14,970 bases of DNA from a bacterium. Its GTDB lineage: Bacteria; Desulfobacterota; GWC2-55-46; S146-80; JALXFI01. Shown here piece by piece: positions 7,574 to 14,209 of this stretch (positions within the stretch are counted from its first letter, which is position 1; every line of letters begins with the position of its first letter). The notes beneath the pieces were generated by a model. It had not been told where the DNA came from. It worked only from the letters and a program-made list of their open reading frames with translations, and did not search any database. The stretch spans positions 1 through 14,970 of the forward strand of contig JALXFI010000292.1 of assembly GCA_027069035.1 (NCBI GenBank), given 5' to 3'. Both the position numbers and the translations under genes were made by a program.

Positions 7574-8855
7574 ACACAACCTTTCCGTTTACAATAGTCT
7601 TTACAACCCTGCCCCTCATCTTCCACCCCCTAAAAGGCGTGTTGGCGGATTTGGAATAAAGCTTTGAAGTATCAACAACCCACTCGGCATTGGGATCAAT
7701 GATAGCAATATCGGCCTTAAATCCTTTTTTAAGGGCGCCCCTTTCCAGCCCAAGGATACGGGCAGGATTTTTGGTAAGTTTTTCTATCAGGGCAGATAAA
7801 TTTATCCTCTTTTTAAATAAAAGGGAAAGGCAAAGGGATAGCGATGTCTCAAGCCCTATCATCCCGGAAGACGCCGCATCAAACTCAACATCCTTTTCAA
7901 CAAGGCTGTGAGGGGCGTGGTCGGTTGCTATAACATCTATTGTGCCGTCTTCAAGGCCGTTTATAAGCGCCTCCCTGTCTTTTTCACCGCGCAGGGGAGG
8001 GTTCACCTTTGCCGCTGTGTCAAAACCTCTTACAGCGTCATCCGTAAGGGTCAGGTGATGAGGCGTCACCTCGGCGGTAACATTCACCCCTCTTGCCTTT
8101 GCCTCTCTTATCAATTCAACCCCATACGCAGTGCTTACATGGGCAATATGGAGCCGCCCTCCGGTGAGTTCTGCAAGCGCAATATCCCTGCCTATCATAA
8201 CCGTCTCGGATTCAGACGGCATCCCTTTAAGGCCCGTAACCGCAGAGACGTAACCTTCGTGAATGACTCCGGCCCCTGAAAGATTGGTATCCTCGCAGTG
8301 TGATATTATCGGCAGATCAAAGGCCTTTGAATATTCAAGCGCCCTGCGCATAATCTCGCTGTTCATAACCGCCCTTCCATCATCTGAAAAGGCGACAACC
8401 CCGGCATCCTTCAACTCGCCCATATCAACAAGAGATTCGCCTTTCATCCCCCTTGTAACCGTTCCTACAGGTAAGACGTTTGCCGCCCCCTCCACGCTTG
8501 CTTTATTTAAAATAAAATCCGTAACCGACGCGTTATCGTTTACAGGAATAGTGTTTGCCATTGCAGCAAGCGATGTGTACCCTCCGGCAACAGCGGCCGT
8601 TGTGCCTGTCTTGATCGTCTCTTTATACTCCTCTCCCGGCTCTCTTAAATGACAGTGCATATCGATCATGCCCGGTATCACCCACAACCCTTCTGCATCA
8701 ATCACCTTGCCTTTGTTTTTTAAATCATTCCCTGCCAACATGCCGGCCTTCAAAACATCTTTTACTCTACCCTTCTCGACAACAATGTCGTAAAGACCGT
8801 CAACGGCCTGCAAAGGGTCTATAAGCCTCCCACCTTTTATTAACAAAAAACTCAT
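7566..8855 (-). CDS. pyrC: Dihydroorotase, class I type
   Basis: Cyclises N-carbamoyl-L-aspartate to dihydroorotate using zinc. The 429 residues show the amidohydrolase DMHCHLREPG motif (H67, H69; 65-74), D158 in SDDG, H186 in SHCED, H239 in AHVS and the catalytic TDHAPH (D312). These mark the longer (about 420-430 aa) class I enzyme of Bacillus and Aquifex rather than the 350-aa E. coli type, and there is no carboxylated lysine motif. In Aquifex this enzyme type needs to assemble with aspartate transcarbamoylase for activity. Here pyrC overlaps pyrB by 4 nt (ATGA), which fits co-production of such a complex, though the complex is inferred. It is an active enzyme by residues, not one of the degenerate PyrC-like proteins that lack the metal ligands. 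Confidence 0.96.
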   Translation of the reverse strand: MSFLLIKGGRLIDPLQAVDGLYDIVVEKGRVKDVLKAGMLAGNDLKNKGKVIDAEGLWVIPGMIDMHCHLREPGEEYKETIKTGTTAAVAGGYTSLAAMANTIPVNDNASVTDFILNKASVEGAANVLPVGTVTRGMKGESLVDMGELKDAGVVAFSDDGRAVMNSEIMRRALEYSKAFDLPIISHCEDTNLSGAGVIHEGYVSAVTGLKGMPSESETVMIGRDIALAELTGGRLHIAHVSTAYGVELIREAKARGVNVTAEVTPHHLTLTDDAVRGFDTAAKVNPPLRGEKDREALINGLEDGTIDVIATDHAPHSLVEKDVEFDAASSGMIGLETSLSLCLSLLFKKRINLSALIEKLTKNPARILGLERGALKKGFKADIAIIDPNAEWVVDTSKLYSKSANTPFRGWKMRGRVVKTIVNGKVVYG

Positions 8856-9784
8856 TCCTTCCCCCCCAGAAGGTGATAGAATATCGCCATCCTGACAGCA
8901 AGCCCATTTGAAACCTGATTAAGTATAAGGGAATAAGGGCTGTCCGCCACCTCAGGGGATATCTCAACCCCCCTGTTCAGTGGTCCCGGGTGAAGGATTA
9001 TAACATCCTTCGGCGCATCTTCAAGTTTTTCCATATCAAGCCCGTAACGTATGGAGTATTCACGCAAAGACGGCAAAAGCGCCCCCTCCTGCCTTTCCCT
9101 CTGAATCCTCAGCATCATAATAACATCCGCATCCTTTATAGATTCTTTCAAATCATACGATACCTGAACCCCCATATTCTCTATACCATAAGGTATAAGG
9201 GTCGGGGCCCCCACAACCCTCACCTTTGCTCCTGACTTTTTAAACCCTATAATATTTGACCTTGCAACACGGCTATGGGTTATGTCTCCAACTATAACCA
9301 CCTGAAGGCCTGAGAGCCTCTTCTTTTTTTCCTTTACCGTCATAAGATCTAAAAGAGCCTGAGTCGGATGTTCATGCGCCCCGTCGCCTGCATTTACAAC
9401 AGATGATTTTAAGAGCCTGGATATTATATGCGGGGCTCCGGGGGAAGGGTGTCTTATAACCACGGCATCCGGGTTCATTGCCTCAAGGTTCATAGCCGTA
9501 TCGATCAAGGTCTCGCCCTTTACCACGCTGCTTGCGGATGCAGATATATTTATAGCATCAGCGCTCATACGCTTTGCCGCAAGCTCAAAAGAGGTGCGTG
9601 TCCTTGTGCTCGGTTCAAAAAAAAGATTTATTATGGTCTTACCCCTCAGGGTGGGAACCTTCTTTATATCCCTTTGAGAGACCTCTTTTAGCTTTTCAGC
9701 CGTTTCAAGAACAGCCTCGATCTCATCAACTGTAAGGTCATCCATGCCAAGCAGGTCTTTTCTTTTTATTGCATTATCAATCAC
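8852..9784 (-). CDS. pyrB: Aspartate carbamoyltransferase catalytic subunit
   Basis: Transfers the carbamoyl group from carbamoyl phosphate to L-aspartate, the committed step of pyrimidine synthesis. In 310 residues it has the carbamoyl phosphate signature STRTRTSF (59-66), the 80s-loop lysine K89 (SVVKGET), HEHPTQ (137-142), GDITHSR (166-172) and HPGPLNRG (265-272). No pyrI regulatory gene is present, so control probably lies with PyrR and, if it forms, the PyrC complex. The start is the GTG at 9784, preceded directly by an in-frame TAA. No ATG occurs before residue 14, which lies too deep in the conserved N-terminus. No convincing Shine-Dalgarno is seen. The gap to pyrR is 24 nt, and the stop overlaps the pyrC start. 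Confidence 0.96.
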   Translation of the reverse strand: MIDNAIKRKDLLGMDDLTVDEIEAVLETAEKLKEVSQRDIKKVPTLRGKTIINLFFEPSTRTRTSFELAAKRMSADAINISASASSVVKGETLIDTAMNLEAMNPDAVVIRHPSPGAPHIISRLLKSSVVNAGDGAHEHPTQALLDLMTVKEKKKRLSGLQVVIVGDITHSRVARSNIIGFKKSGAKVRVVGAPTLIPYGIENMGVQVSYDLKESIKDADVIMMLRIQRERQEGALLPSLREYSIRYGLDMEKLEDAPKDVIILHPGPLNRGVEISPEVADSPYSLILNQVSNGLAVRMAIFYHLLGGKE

Positions 9785-9808
9785 TTACAACACCATAAAA
9801 ACTTTTTT

Positions 9809-10351
9809 TTAAAATGTCTCTCTTATAACGACCTCATCTTTGCCGTCACATTCTTTCAGAGACACCTTGACTTCCTCCTTAAGCGAAGTGGGAAGATTCT
9901 TCCCTATAAAATCAGCCTTTATCGGCAGTTCACGATGACCTCTGTCGACAAGAACGGCAAGCTGTATAAACATTGGCCTGCCAAAGTCCATGATCACATC
10001 CATTGCAGCCCTTATAGTTCTCCCTGTAAAAAGGACATCATCAAAGAGTATTATCTTCTTGTCATCAATATTTTCGGGTATATCCATCTCTTTAAGCGGC
10101 GGTTGTTCATCCTTCCTTGAAATATCATCCCTGTAGAGAGTGGCATCTATGGCGCCGGTAGGCACCTTAACCCCTTCTATCTCCATTATGCAGTCTCTTA
10201 CCCTCTTGGCAAGGAACCTTCCCCTTGTGGGTATCCCAAGCAGTATAATGCCGTCCGTGCCTTTGTTTTTTTCAATTATTTCATGAGAGAGACGCGTAAT
10301 AGTCCTTTTTACATCACGCTCATTAAGTATTACATATTTTCTTTCCTTCAT
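9809..10351 (-). CDS. pyrR: Bifunctional pyr operon regulator / uracil phosphoribosyltransferase
   Basis: RNA-binding attenuator protein that, when bound to UMP, stabilises a hairpin in the pyr leader and promotes termination; PRPP opposes this. It also has uracil phosphoribosyltransferase activity in characterised members. The 180 residues carry the PRPP-binding motif ILFDDVLFTGRT (101-112) and the PyrR-characteristic segments ILLGIPTRG (36-44), GAIDATLYRDD (66-76) and LVDRGHRELPI (134-144). The length matches the family. The ATG at 10351 has AGGAAG (10362-10357) 5 nt upstream. It is the first gene of the operon and lies directly below a matching attenuator (10377-10486). Its start also overlaps the stop of a possible 32-codon leader ORF. 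Confidence 0.97.
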   Translation of the reverse strand: MKERKYVILNERDVKRTITRLSHEIIEKNKGTDGIILLGIPTRGRFLAKRVRDCIMEIEGVKVPTGAIDATLYRDDISRKDEQPPLKEMDIPENIDDKKIILFDDVLFTGRTIRAAMDVIMDFGRPMFIQLAVLVDRGHRELPIKADFIGKNLPTSLKEEVKVSLKECDGKDEVVIRETF

Positions 10352-10446
10352 ATCTGCTTCCTACAACAAGAAACCCAAAAAAAAGCCTTCCTGCCTAACA
10401 AGCAAGAAGGCTTTATATAGATATATTTTTTTACACTAACATCCAT
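10348..10446 (-). CDS. Putative 32-residue pyr leader peptide spanning the attenuator
   Basis: ATG at 10446-10444 opens a frame of 32 codons (MDVSVKKYIYIKPSC, then LLGRKAFFWVSCCRKQI). It ends at TGA 10350-10348, which overlaps the pyrR ATG as ATGA. A strong Shine-Dalgarno (GGGAG/GAGAGG, 10459-10451) lies at good spacing. The frame reads through the whole terminator stem and its U-run (10414-10377), so a ribosome here would block terminator folding. The Shine-Dalgarno overlaps the 3' strand of the PyrR hairpin, so PyrR binding could hide it. I recognise no protein family. The arrangement is analogous to the E. coli pyrBI leader peptide, but conservation has not been tested and a chance ORF of this size in AT-rich DNA is possible. 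Confidence 0.45.
   Translation of the reverse strand: MDVSVKKYIYIKPSCLLGRKAFFWVSCCRKQI
10377..10414 (-). terminator. Intrinsic terminator (attenuator) before pyrR
   Basis: On the minus strand the sequence AAAGCCTTCTTGC (10414-10402), loop TTGTTAG, then GCAGGAAGGCTTT (10394-10382) forms a 13-bp stem with a single G-U pair. It runs into eight T residues (10384-10377), so it is a textbook Rho-independent terminator. It lies only 26 nt before the pyrR start and downstream of the operon promoter, so it acts as an attenuator rather than ending lepB transcription. On the plus strand it lacks a U-run. Confidence 0.92.
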
Positions 10447-10463
10447 CAACCTCTCCCTTCTTG
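10403..10463 (-). promoter_or_regulatory. Antiterminator pairing between the PyrR hairpin and the terminator
   Basis: CAAGAAGG (10463-10456), the 3' arm of the PyrR-binding hairpin, is the exact complement of CCTTCTTG (10410-10403), the 5' arm of the terminator. The 8-bp duplex would exclude both hairpins, giving the classic three-way switch. The PyrR-bound anti-antiterminator allows the terminator to form, while the free RNA can form the antiterminator. The duplex is short compared with Bacillus antiterminators, so a kinetic contribution (RNA polymerase or ribosome position) is plausible. Confidence 0.7.
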
Positions 10464-10486
10464 ATCTCCCGGACCAAGTTAAAGGG
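10455..10486 (-). promoter_or_regulatory. PyrR-binding RNA hairpin (anti-antiterminator)
   Basis: On the minus strand CCCTT pairs with AAGGG (lower stem, 5 bp). An asymmetric TAA bulge on the 5' side follows, then CTTGGTC pairs with GATCAAG (7 bp, one G-U) around loop CGGGA. TTTAA on the 5' side and TCC-G-GAG at the top match the conserved parts of Bacillus PyrR binding loops (UUUAA; UCCNGNGAG). The loop is one nucleotide shorter than the usual hexaloop. Its position about 5 nt after the predicted transcription start, upstream of a terminator and pyrR, supports the call. Confidence 0.85.
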
Positions 10487-10495
10487 TTTTAAGTT

Positions 10496-10524
10496 CTTAT
10501 AGCAGGTTATAAAAATAAAGTCAA
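10496..10524 (-). promoter_or_regulatory. sigma70-type promoter of the pyr operon
   Basis: TTGACT (10524-10519), a 17-nt spacer and TATAAG (10501-10496) on the minus strand match 5 of 6 and 5 of 6 of the consensus, with ideal spacing. The predicted start is near 10489, giving a leader of about 138 nt that holds the PyrR hairpin, antiterminator and terminator. Confidence 0.82.
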
Positions 10525-10532
10525 ACGTATTT

Positions 10533-10558
10533 CCCAAAAACCTATCTCTGTTTTTGGG
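10533..10558. repeat. Perfect 9-bp inverted repeat between lepB and the pyr promoter
   Basis: CCCAAAAAC, an 8-nt loop and GTTTTTGGG form a perfect palindrome 8 nt upstream of the pyr -35 hexamer. No T-run follows on the minus strand. It could end lepB transcription together with the neighbouring palindrome, or be an operator. Neither role is shown by the sequence alone. Confidence 0.5.
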
Positions 10559-10560
10559 TG

Positions 10561-10586
10561 TTTAATCCCGCAATGGCGGGATTAAA
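10561..10586. terminator. Perfect 11-bp palindrome after lepB, possible terminator
   Basis: TTTAATCCCGC, a 4-nt loop (AATG) and GCGGGATTAAA form a perfect GC-cored hairpin 6 nt past the lepB stop, where a lepB terminator is expected. On the minus strand it is followed by ACACCC rather than a T-run. On the plus strand it is followed by ACTTTTTT, so it has the look of an intrinsic terminator mainly in the antisense direction. A REP-like palindrome is the alternative reading. Confidence 0.5.
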
Positions 10587-10592
10587 ACTTTT

Positions 10593-11204
10593 TTAACGTA
10601 TTATCATCCCTGTTCGGGCAAAACGTATATGATAATTGGAGTCCCATGACCAGTATATTATAAGAGCCTTGCCCTCCACATATTTAAGATCGACAAAACC
10701 CCAGTACCTGCTGTCATAGCTCCTGTCTCTGTTGTCGCCCATGACAAAAATGCTGTTCTTGGGAACGGTTATAGGACCAAAATTGTCCCTTGGGTCAACA
10801 GTCCTCGGCAGGATGCTTTTTTCAACAAAATGTGCATGAGTATCTTTAAGATGTTTTCCGTTAATATATAATTTTTTATTCTTTATCTCAACCGTATCGC
10901 CTTCAACAGCTATGACCCTCTTTATAAAATCCTTGCTTGTATCCTCAGGGAATCTAAATACTATAACACTGCCCCTCTCCGGCTTCTTAAAACTCAGAAG
11001 CTTAACATCGGTAAACGGGATCCTTATGCCGTATATAAACTTATTGACAAGAAGATGATCTCCTATAAGCAGGGTAGGCTCCATCGAACCTGAAGGTATT
11101 TTAAATGCCTGAATAACAAACGTCCTTATAAACAGCGCCAGCACAAGTGCAATAAGAACAGCTTCAACGGTTTCTCTAACTACGCTTTTTTTCTTTTCAC
11201 TCAT
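10593..11204 (-). CDS. lepB: Signal peptidase I
   Basis: Membrane-bound serine/lysine-dyad protease that removes signal peptides from exported proteins at the outer face of the cytoplasmic membrane. There is a short basic N-terminus, then one transmembrane helix (about residues 14-33), then the catalytic serine S40 in IPSGSMEPTL, the general base K95 in KDFIKRVIA and the family box GDNRDRSYDSR (156-166). The frame extends to an ATG at 11219, but I prefer the ATG at 11204 (203 residues). AAGGA (11215-11211) stands 6 nt before it, whereas the upstream ATG has no comparable site. It lies downstream of lepA, a widespread pairing, but here 166 nt separate the two genes. Confidence 0.95.
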   Translation of the reverse strand: MSEKKKSVVRETVEAVLIALVLALFIRTFVIQAFKIPSGSMEPTLLIGDHLLVNKFIYGIRIPFTDVKLLSFKKPERGSVIVFRFPEDTSKDFIKRVIAVEGDTVEIKNKKLYINGKHLKDTHAHFVEKSILPRTVDPRDNFGPITVPKNSIFVMGDNRDRSYDSRYWGFVDLKYVEGKALIIYWSWDSNYHIRFARTGMIIR

Positions 11205-11238
11205 ACTATTTCCTTTCATTCTTTAGTATTCTGACTAA

Positions 11239-11340
11239 TTGGGGACAGCACCTATTCCAGAATACAGACAACAGACATTCAGAATTCAGACTATCTTTCA
11301 TCTGTGTTCTGTACTCTGTTATCTGGACAGGGACAGTCCC
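11239..11340. repeat. Decayed repeat element filling the lepA-lepB gap
   Basis: One end is TTGGGGACAGCACCTATTCC (11239-11258) and the other is GGACAGGGACAGTCCC (11325-11340), the latter containing the palindrome GGGAC-A-GTCCC. Between them runs a low-complexity mixture of CAGA/TCTG words (AGAATACAGAC, ATTCAGAATTCAGA, CTGTGTTCTGTACTCTG). The first 12 bases share the GGGG-W-CAG pattern with the 27-bp repeats at 19-45 and 3062-3088. I take this as a remnant of a REP-like mobile element; no transposase remains. Confidence 0.45.
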
Positions 11341-11370
11341 GCGCTTCCCCCGCAACATGCAACCTGTAAA

Positions 11371-13161
11371 TCACCCCACCTTTAGTATGGCAAGAAATGC
11401 CTCTTGCGGTATTTCCACCTTTCCAACTCTTTTCATCCTCTTTTTGCCTTCCTTCTGTTTTTCAATAAGCTTTCTCTTTCTCGTTATATCGCCGCCGTAA
11501 CACTTTGCAGTCACATTCTTTCTTAACGCACTAACGCTTGATCTTGCAATTATCTTTGAGCCGATTGCGGCCTGTATTACCACTTCAAAAAGCTGCCGCG
11601 GGATAACCTCTTTCACCTTTTTTACAAGCTCCCTGCCTTTATAAAAAGCCTTGTCCCTATGAACAATCAGAGAAAGCGTATCGACCATATCACCGTTTAT
11701 AAGCACATCAAGCTTTACCAGGTTTGACTCTTTAAAATCTTTAAGCTCATAATCAAGCGACGCATAGCCCCTTGTCACTGATTTAAGCTTATCAAAAAAA
11801 TCAAAGACTATCTCATTCAAGGGAAGTTCATACTGGATTATCGCCCTGCCGCTTTCCGATATCTTAAGCTCCTTCTGCACCCCTCTCCGCTCTTCACAAA
11901 GAGAAAAAACAGGGCCAAGGTACTCCTTTGGCATATGTATTGTCGCAAGTATAAAGGGCTCTTCAATCCTTTCTATAGATTTTTCGGGCGGAAGATGGGC
12001 AGGGGTTTCTATATACAATGATGTGCCGTCTTTTTTTACTACCCGATACGCGACATTGGGGGCGGTTGTAATAAGGTCTATGCCGTACTCCCTTTCAAGC
12101 CTCTCCTGGACTATCTCCCTGTGAAGAAGCCCTAAAAAACCGCACCTGAAACCGAATCCAAGCGCCGCAGATGTTTCCGGTTCAAAGGTAAATGAAGAAT
12201 CATTAAGGCTCAATTTCTCCATGGCATCCCTCAGTTGAGGATAATCGGCTGAATCCACAGGGTAAAAACCGCTGAAAACCATAGGCTTTACAACCCTGAA
12301 CCCTGGCAAGGGATTCAAGGTCTGCCTATTCTCTTCCGTTATCGTATCACCTACCTTGGTATCCTTTACGGATTTAATACCTGCAATAAGAAAACCCACC
12401 TCACCGGCACAGAGTTCATCGACTTCCACTGCCTTTGGGTGAAACACACCGACCTTTTCAACCTGAAAGACCTTCTTGTTGGCCATAAAAACGACGTTCA
12501 TGCCTTTTCTGAGCCTTCCCTCAAAAATCCTTATCAAGACTATAGTACCCTGATACGGATCGTACCAACTGTCAAATATAAGGGCCTTTAACGGCGCCTC
12601 AGTCTGCATATCCGGAGGCGGTACCTTCTTTATAATCATCTCAAGCAGTTTATCGATGCCTACAGACTTCTTGGCGCTTATCAAAAGGGCATCCGAAGCA
12701 TCAAGCCCTATGACATCCCTGATCTCTCTTTTAACCCTTTCGGGGTCGGCATTAGGCAGGTCTATCTTGTTTATGACGGGGAACACCTCAAGGTCATTGT
12801 CTATGGCCGTATATACATGGGCAAGCGTCTGCGCTTCAACACCCTGCGAGGCATCAACCACAAGCACGGCCCCTTCACATGCGGCAAGGCTCCTTGATAC
12901 TTCATAACTGAAGTCAACATGCCCCGGCGTGTCTATAAGATTGAATATATACTCGTTTGAATCTTTTGCCTTATATATCATCCTCACGGTCTGCGCCTTT
13001 ATGGTGATGCCCCTTTCTCTTTCAATATCCATCTGGTCGAGAAACTGGTCTATCCTCTCACGCACATCAAGCGTGCCTGTGGCTTCTAAAAGCCTGTCGG
13101 CAAGGGTTGACTTGCCGTGGTCAATATGAGCAATGATAGAAAAATTTCTTATTCGGTTCAT
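11371..13161 (-). CDS. lepA: Elongation factor 4 (LepA GTPase)
   Basis: Translational GTPase that acts on ribosomes, linked to back-translocation and to 30S biogenesis or initiation under stress. In 596 residues the G domain shows AHIDHGKST (11-19), the switch I region ERGITIKAQT (49-58), DTPGH (77-81), NKID (131-134) and SAKKS (162-166). The EF-G-like domains follow, with the LepA-specific C-terminal domain (the last 45 residues, rich in Lys/Arg: YGGDITRKRKL, KKRMKRVGKVEIPQEAF). The length is typical and all key residues are present. The ATG at 13161 gives the standard N-terminus; only a weak GCGGA precedes it. No promoter is evident in the 95-nt gap upstream, so read-through from the nucleotide-sugar genes is possible. 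Confidence 0.97.
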   Translation of the reverse strand: MNRIRNFSIIAHIDHGKSTLADRLLEATGTLDVRERIDQFLDQMDIERERGITIKAQTVRMIYKAKDSNEYIFNLIDTPGHVDFSYEVSRSLAACEGAVLVVDASQGVEAQTLAHVYTAIDNDLEVFPVINKIDLPNADPERVKREIRDVIGLDASDALLISAKKSVGIDKLLEMIIKKVPPPDMQTEAPLKALIFDSWYDPYQGTIVLIRIFEGRLRKGMNVVFMANKKVFQVEKVGVFHPKAVEVDELCAGEVGFLIAGIKSVKDTKVGDTITEENRQTLNPLPGFRVVKPMVFSGFYPVDSADYPQLRDAMEKLSLNDSSFTFEPETSAALGFGFRCGFLGLLHREIVQERLEREYGIDLITTAPNVAYRVVKKDGTSLYIETPAHLPPEKSIERIEEPFILATIHMPKEYLGPVFSLCEERRGVQKELKISESGRAIIQYELPLNEIVFDFFDKLKSVTRGYASLDYELKDFKESNLVKLDVLINGDMVDTLSLIVHRDKAFYKGRELVKKVKEVIPRQLFEVVIQAAIGSKIIARSSVSALRKNVTAKCYGGDITRKRKLIEKQKEGKKRMKRVGKVEIPQEAFLAILKVG

Positions 13162-13256
13162 TCCGCAAACTGAGGGTTATTAATGCACTCCATAAAACCT
13201 TATCTCCGCCGCATATTGGAGAAAAGAACTCAAATCATCCATCAAAAACAGAAGGA

Positions 13257-14201
13257 TTAGCAATCACCTGACAAGACTGACTTAAAATACTCCACTGTTT
13301 GTTTCAGCCCGTCATCTATGCTTACATTCGGGCTCCACTTGAGTATATCGCCTGCAAGCGTTATATCTGGCTGGCGTACCTTGGGGTCATCAACAGGAAG
13401 GGGCTTAAAGATTATTTCACTTTTACTGCCTACTATATCCTTTATCTTCTTTGCCATATCAAGAACAGAGACCTCTAAAGGGTTTCCTATGTTTACAGGC
13501 AATTTGTAATCAGAGAAAAGAAGCCTTACGATACCCTCAACAAGGTCCGATATGTAACAGAAACTTCGCGTTTGCGAACCATCGCCATACACAGTTATAT
13601 CCTCATTATTTATAGCCTGAGTGATAAAATTAGGCACAGCCCTTCCGTCTTTAATACGCATTCTCGGCCCAAAGGTGTTGAATATACGCACTATCCTTGT
13701 GTCAAGCTTATGCACCCTCTGGTATGCCATAACCATAGCCTCGCCGAATCTCTTTGCTTCGTCATACACCCCCCGCGGCCCAATAGGGTTTACATTGCCC
13801 CAGTAATCTTCTTTCTGCGGATGAATAAGCGGGTCGCCGTAAACCTCCGATGTTGATGCAACAAGGTATCTTGCTTTCTTCGCAAGGGCAAGCCCGAGGG
13901 TCTTATGGGTGCCGAGAGAGCCTACCTTAAGCGTATGTATCGGATGCCTGTGGTAATCATCCGGGCTTGCAGGCGATGCAAAGTGGAGGATATAATCCAG
14001 CTTGCCTTCAACATGCAGATAATCGGTAACATCATACTTTACAAACCTGAACCTGTCATGACCTATAAGATGGCCGATGTTCTTTGGATTTCCCGTAAGA
14101 AGGTTGTCAAGACATGTCACATAAAGTCCCTCGTTCAACAGCCTTTCGCAAAGGTGCGAGCCTAAAAAGCCGGCGCCTCCCGTTACCAATGCTCTCTCCA
14201 T
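13257..14201 (-). CDS. uxs: UDP-glucuronate decarboxylase (UDP-xylose synthase)
   Basis: NAD-dependent short-chain dehydrogenase/reductase family enzyme that converts UDP-glucuronate to UDP-xylose for polysaccharide or glycan synthesis. The 314 residues begin with the Rossmann motif GGAGFLGS (8-15), then HFASPASP (73-80), the STSEVYGDP strand (116-124) and the catalytic YxxxK (Y146, K150). RIFNTFGPRM (172-181) and VYGDGSQTRSFCYISDLVEG (204-223) distinguish UDP-glucuronate decarboxylases from epimerases and dehydratases. It begins 8 nt after the end of a UDP-glucose dehydrogenase gene, whose product is its substrate, so the two form an operon. A GGAAGGTAGG Shine-Dalgarno overlaps the end of that gene. 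Confidence 0.92.
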   Translation of the reverse strand: MERALVTGGAGFLGSHLCERLLNEGLYVTCLDNLLTGNPKNIGHLIGHDRFRFVKYDVTDYLHVEGKLDYILHFASPASPDDYHRHPIHTLKVGSLGTHKTLGLALAKKARYLVASTSEVYGDPLIHPQKEDYWGNVNPIGPRGVYDEAKRFGEAMVMAYQRVHKLDTRIVRIFNTFGPRMRIKDGRAVPNFITQAINNEDITVYGDGSQTRSFCYISDLVEGIVRLLFSDYKLPVNIGNPLEVSVLDMAKKIKDIVGSKSEIIFKPLPVDDPKVRQPDITLAGDILKWSPNVSIDDGLKQTVEYFKSVLSGDC

Positions 14202-14209
14202 ATTATTAC

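Noticed and set aside
7574..7579. Upstream TTG start for carA (two extra residues)
   Set aside because: The GGAAAGG ribosome-binding site would touch the TTG directly; the ATG at 7573 has a proper 6-nt spacing.
10382..10414. Bidirectional terminator before pyrR
   Set aside because: The U-run exists only on the minus strand; on the plus strand the stem is followed by ATATAG, and no plus-strand gene is present.
11205..11219. Upstream ATG start for lepB (five extra residues)
   Set aside because: No good Shine-Dalgarno precedes it, while AAGGA stands 6 nt before the ATG at 11204. The sequence cannot fully exclude it.
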